Assembly (NCBI GenBank): GCA_002352185.1
Contig: DEHY01000063.1
Span: 1 to 7,186 of the forward strand
Direction of reading: 5' to 3'
Length of the DNA stretch: 7,186 nt
From: Competibacteraceae bacterium UBA2788
Lineage (GTDB): Bacteria > Pseudomonadota > Gammaproteobacteria > Competibacterales > Competibacteraceae
In this document: in pieces, positions 6,247 to 7,186 of the stretch
Layout of the letters: the number at the start of each line of letters is the position of its first letter
How positions within the stretch are numbered: position 1 is the stretch's first letter
Notes under the pieces: generated by a model
Databases searched by the model: none
The model's input: only the letters and a program-made list of their open reading frames with translations
Told to the model about the DNA's origin: nothing
Made by a program: the position numbers and the translations under genes

Positions 6247-6294
6247 CATTAAGCCCAGCAATGAAAATAACCGTTTGATTATTTTGAGTTTAGC
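6239..6294. repeat. 10-bp perfect inverted repeat flanking the pyk transcription start region
   Basis: GCTAAACTCA (6239-6248) and TGAGTTTAGC (6285-6294) are perfect inverted copies with 36 bp between. The left arm covers the -10 hexamer and the right arm lies in the leader, 29 bp before the ATG. Inside is a second, A/T-only inverted repeat, AAAATAA (6264-6270) and TTATTTT (6279-6285), which would form a leader hairpin. It could be a two-site operator or a DNA cruciform. Confidence 0.5.
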
Positions 6295-6323
6295 TACCTT
6301 TCTCCAACCGGGGACAACAGGCC

Positions 6324-7186
6324 ATGGCGAAAAGCATGAAATTCACCAAGATCGTAGCGACGCTGGGACCGCAATCCCGCAATCCCGAAACCGTCGAAGC
6401 GTTGCTGCGGGCCGGCGTGGACGTAATCCGGCTCAATTTCTCGCACGGCAATTTCGAGGACCATGCCTTGTCGGTGCGACTGGTGCGGGAAGCGGCGCAG
6501 AAGTTGAACCGGTACATCGCCATCCTTCAGGATTTGCAAGGCCCCAAGATTCGCCTCGGCCAACTGGACGGCGAGTTTCTCGAGGTGGCCGCTGACGAGA
6601 CCCTGGTATTGACCACCGATGATCGGGTCGGCGGCATCCACGACGGCGTTAAAAAGATCGCTATCGACCATCGCAGCCTGCATGAGGAAGTGAAACCCGG
6701 CGACCGGGTGCTGATCGATGATGGGCTGTTTGAACTGACCGTCACGCGGATCGAAGGCCACGAGATTTTTACCCAGGTGGTCAATGGGGGTCGGCTGAAG
6801 CCGCGCAAGGGCGTTAACCTGCCCAACGTCAAGCTGAAGATTTCGGCGATCACCGACAAGGACCGCGCCGATTTACAGTTCGCCTACGACCACTGGCTGG
6901 ATTATGTGGCGCTGTCGTTTGTGCGGGACGCCGATGATGTCAAGGAACTGATCGATACGATGCTGACTGCCTACGGTCGCAAAATTCCGATCATCGCCAA
7001 GATTGAGAAGCCGGAAGCGTGTCGGCACATCGAGGGAATCATTGCCGTGGCCGACGCGATCATGGTGGCGCGCGGCGATCTGGGGGTGGAAACCTCGCCG
7101 CAGGACGTGCCGCTGATGCAGAAAAGCATCATCCGCCAGTGCAATATCGCCGGCAAACCGGTGATCACCGCCACGCAGATGCTGGA
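6324..7186 (+). CDS. pyk: Pyruvate kinase (partial, N-terminal 287 residues)
   Basis: Converts phosphoenolpyruvate and ADP to pyruvate and ATP, the last step of glycolysis, in the cytoplasm. The first 287 of an expected roughly 470-480 residues are visible. In order: [12 protein letters not shown] (5-16); RLNFSHG at 36-42 with Arg36, Asn38 and Ser40 of the phosphate/cation site; [10 protein letters not shown] at 68-77 with Asp70; the B domain at about 76-173; the family signature [10 protein letters not shown] at 223-232 with catalytic Lys226 and metal ligand Glu228; VARGDLGVE at 248-256 with metal ligand Asp252; and TATQML at the cut end. Leu71, Gln72 and Lys75 match the K+-independent type (as in E. 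coli PykA). The ATG at 6324 has only a weak ribosome site (GGGGA, 6310-6314); ATG at 6336 is a possible alternative. It has its own promoter and is divergent from the alcohol dehydrogenase operon. Confidence 0.97.
   Translation, partial: MAKSMKFTKIVATLGPQSRNPETVEALLRAGVDVIRLNFSHGNFEDHALSVRLVREAAQKLNRYIAILQDLQGPKIRLGQLDGEFLEVAADETLVLTTDDRVGGIHDGVKKIAIDHRSLHEEVKPGDRVLIDDGLFELTVTRIEGHEIFTQVVNGGRLKPRKGVNLPNVKLKISAITDKDRADLQFAYDHWLDYVALSFVRDADDVKELIDTMLTAYGRKIPIIAKIEKPEACRHIEGIIAVADAIMVARGDLGVETSPQDVPLMQKSIIRQCNIAGKPVITATQML

Larger units (their letters stand above)
5758..6323. other. Divergent intergenic region between the alcohol dehydrogenase operon and pyk
   Basis: These 566 bp have no convincing gene. 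Open frames here are short, lack family resemblance and run through the A/T block. From left to right the region holds two hairpins in the dehydrogenase leader (5788-5829), a mixed-composition stretch with nothing I recognise (5830-5948), a 62-bp A/T block (5949-6010), another unassigned stretch (6011-6069), three small hairpins (6070-6163), and the pyk promoter with palindromes (6206-6294). Promoters for both directions must lie here. Confidence 0.8.

Noticed and set aside
5953..6261. A 102-codon minus-strand open frame in the intergenic region
   Set aside because: No recognisable family, composition changes abruptly where it enters the A/T block, and it covers the hairpin and promoter elements.

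Overview
The window is bacterial, with GC-rich coding DNA and short gaps, and is most likely from a proteobacterium. A gammaproteobacterium is my guess from the look of the proteins, but nothing here fixes the lineage. It holds two divergent transcription units separated by a 566-bp intergenic region (5758-6323). There are six protein-coding genes, two of them cut by the window edges. I see no RNA genes, mobile elements or CRISPR arrays.

The minus-strand unit reads from about 5760 down to the left edge and looks like one operon of five genes. In transcription order they are: an iron-type (group III) alcohol dehydrogenase of the NDMA-dependent/nicotinoprotein methanol dehydrogenase group (4495-5757); a MoxR/CoxD-type AAA+ ATPase (3312-4394); a CoxE-like von Willebrand A (VWA) protein whose start codon overlaps the ATPase stop codon by one base (1792-3312); a class I SAM-dependent methyltransferase-like protein with a divergent motif I (774-1772); and the N-terminal part of an NAD-dependent aldehyde dehydrogenase of the ExaC/AldB type (1-715). 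The catalytic logic is alcohol to aldehyde (first gene) to carboxylic acid (last gene). The three middle genes probably serve maturation, metal loading, activation or modification of an enzyme, because MoxR-VWA pairs do this in the Cox, Nor, Cbb and Mxa systems. The target here is unknown. The alcohol dehydrogenase itself is the obvious candidate, and this is the most interesting feature of the window.

The plus-strand unit starts with pyruvate kinase (6324 to the right edge). The visible part carries the catalytic Lys and metal-binding residues, and it has the Leu-Gln/Lys signature of the K+-independent branch of the family.

The intergenic region is rich in structure. It has a 62-bp block that is 95% A+T and contains a 13-bp direct repeat, two hairpins in the dehydrogenase leader, and three small hairpins in the middle. 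A plausible sigma70 promoter for pyk has its -35 inside an 18-bp operator-like palindrome and its -10 inside one arm of a 10-bp inverted repeat. I see no convincing intrinsic terminator or small gene there.
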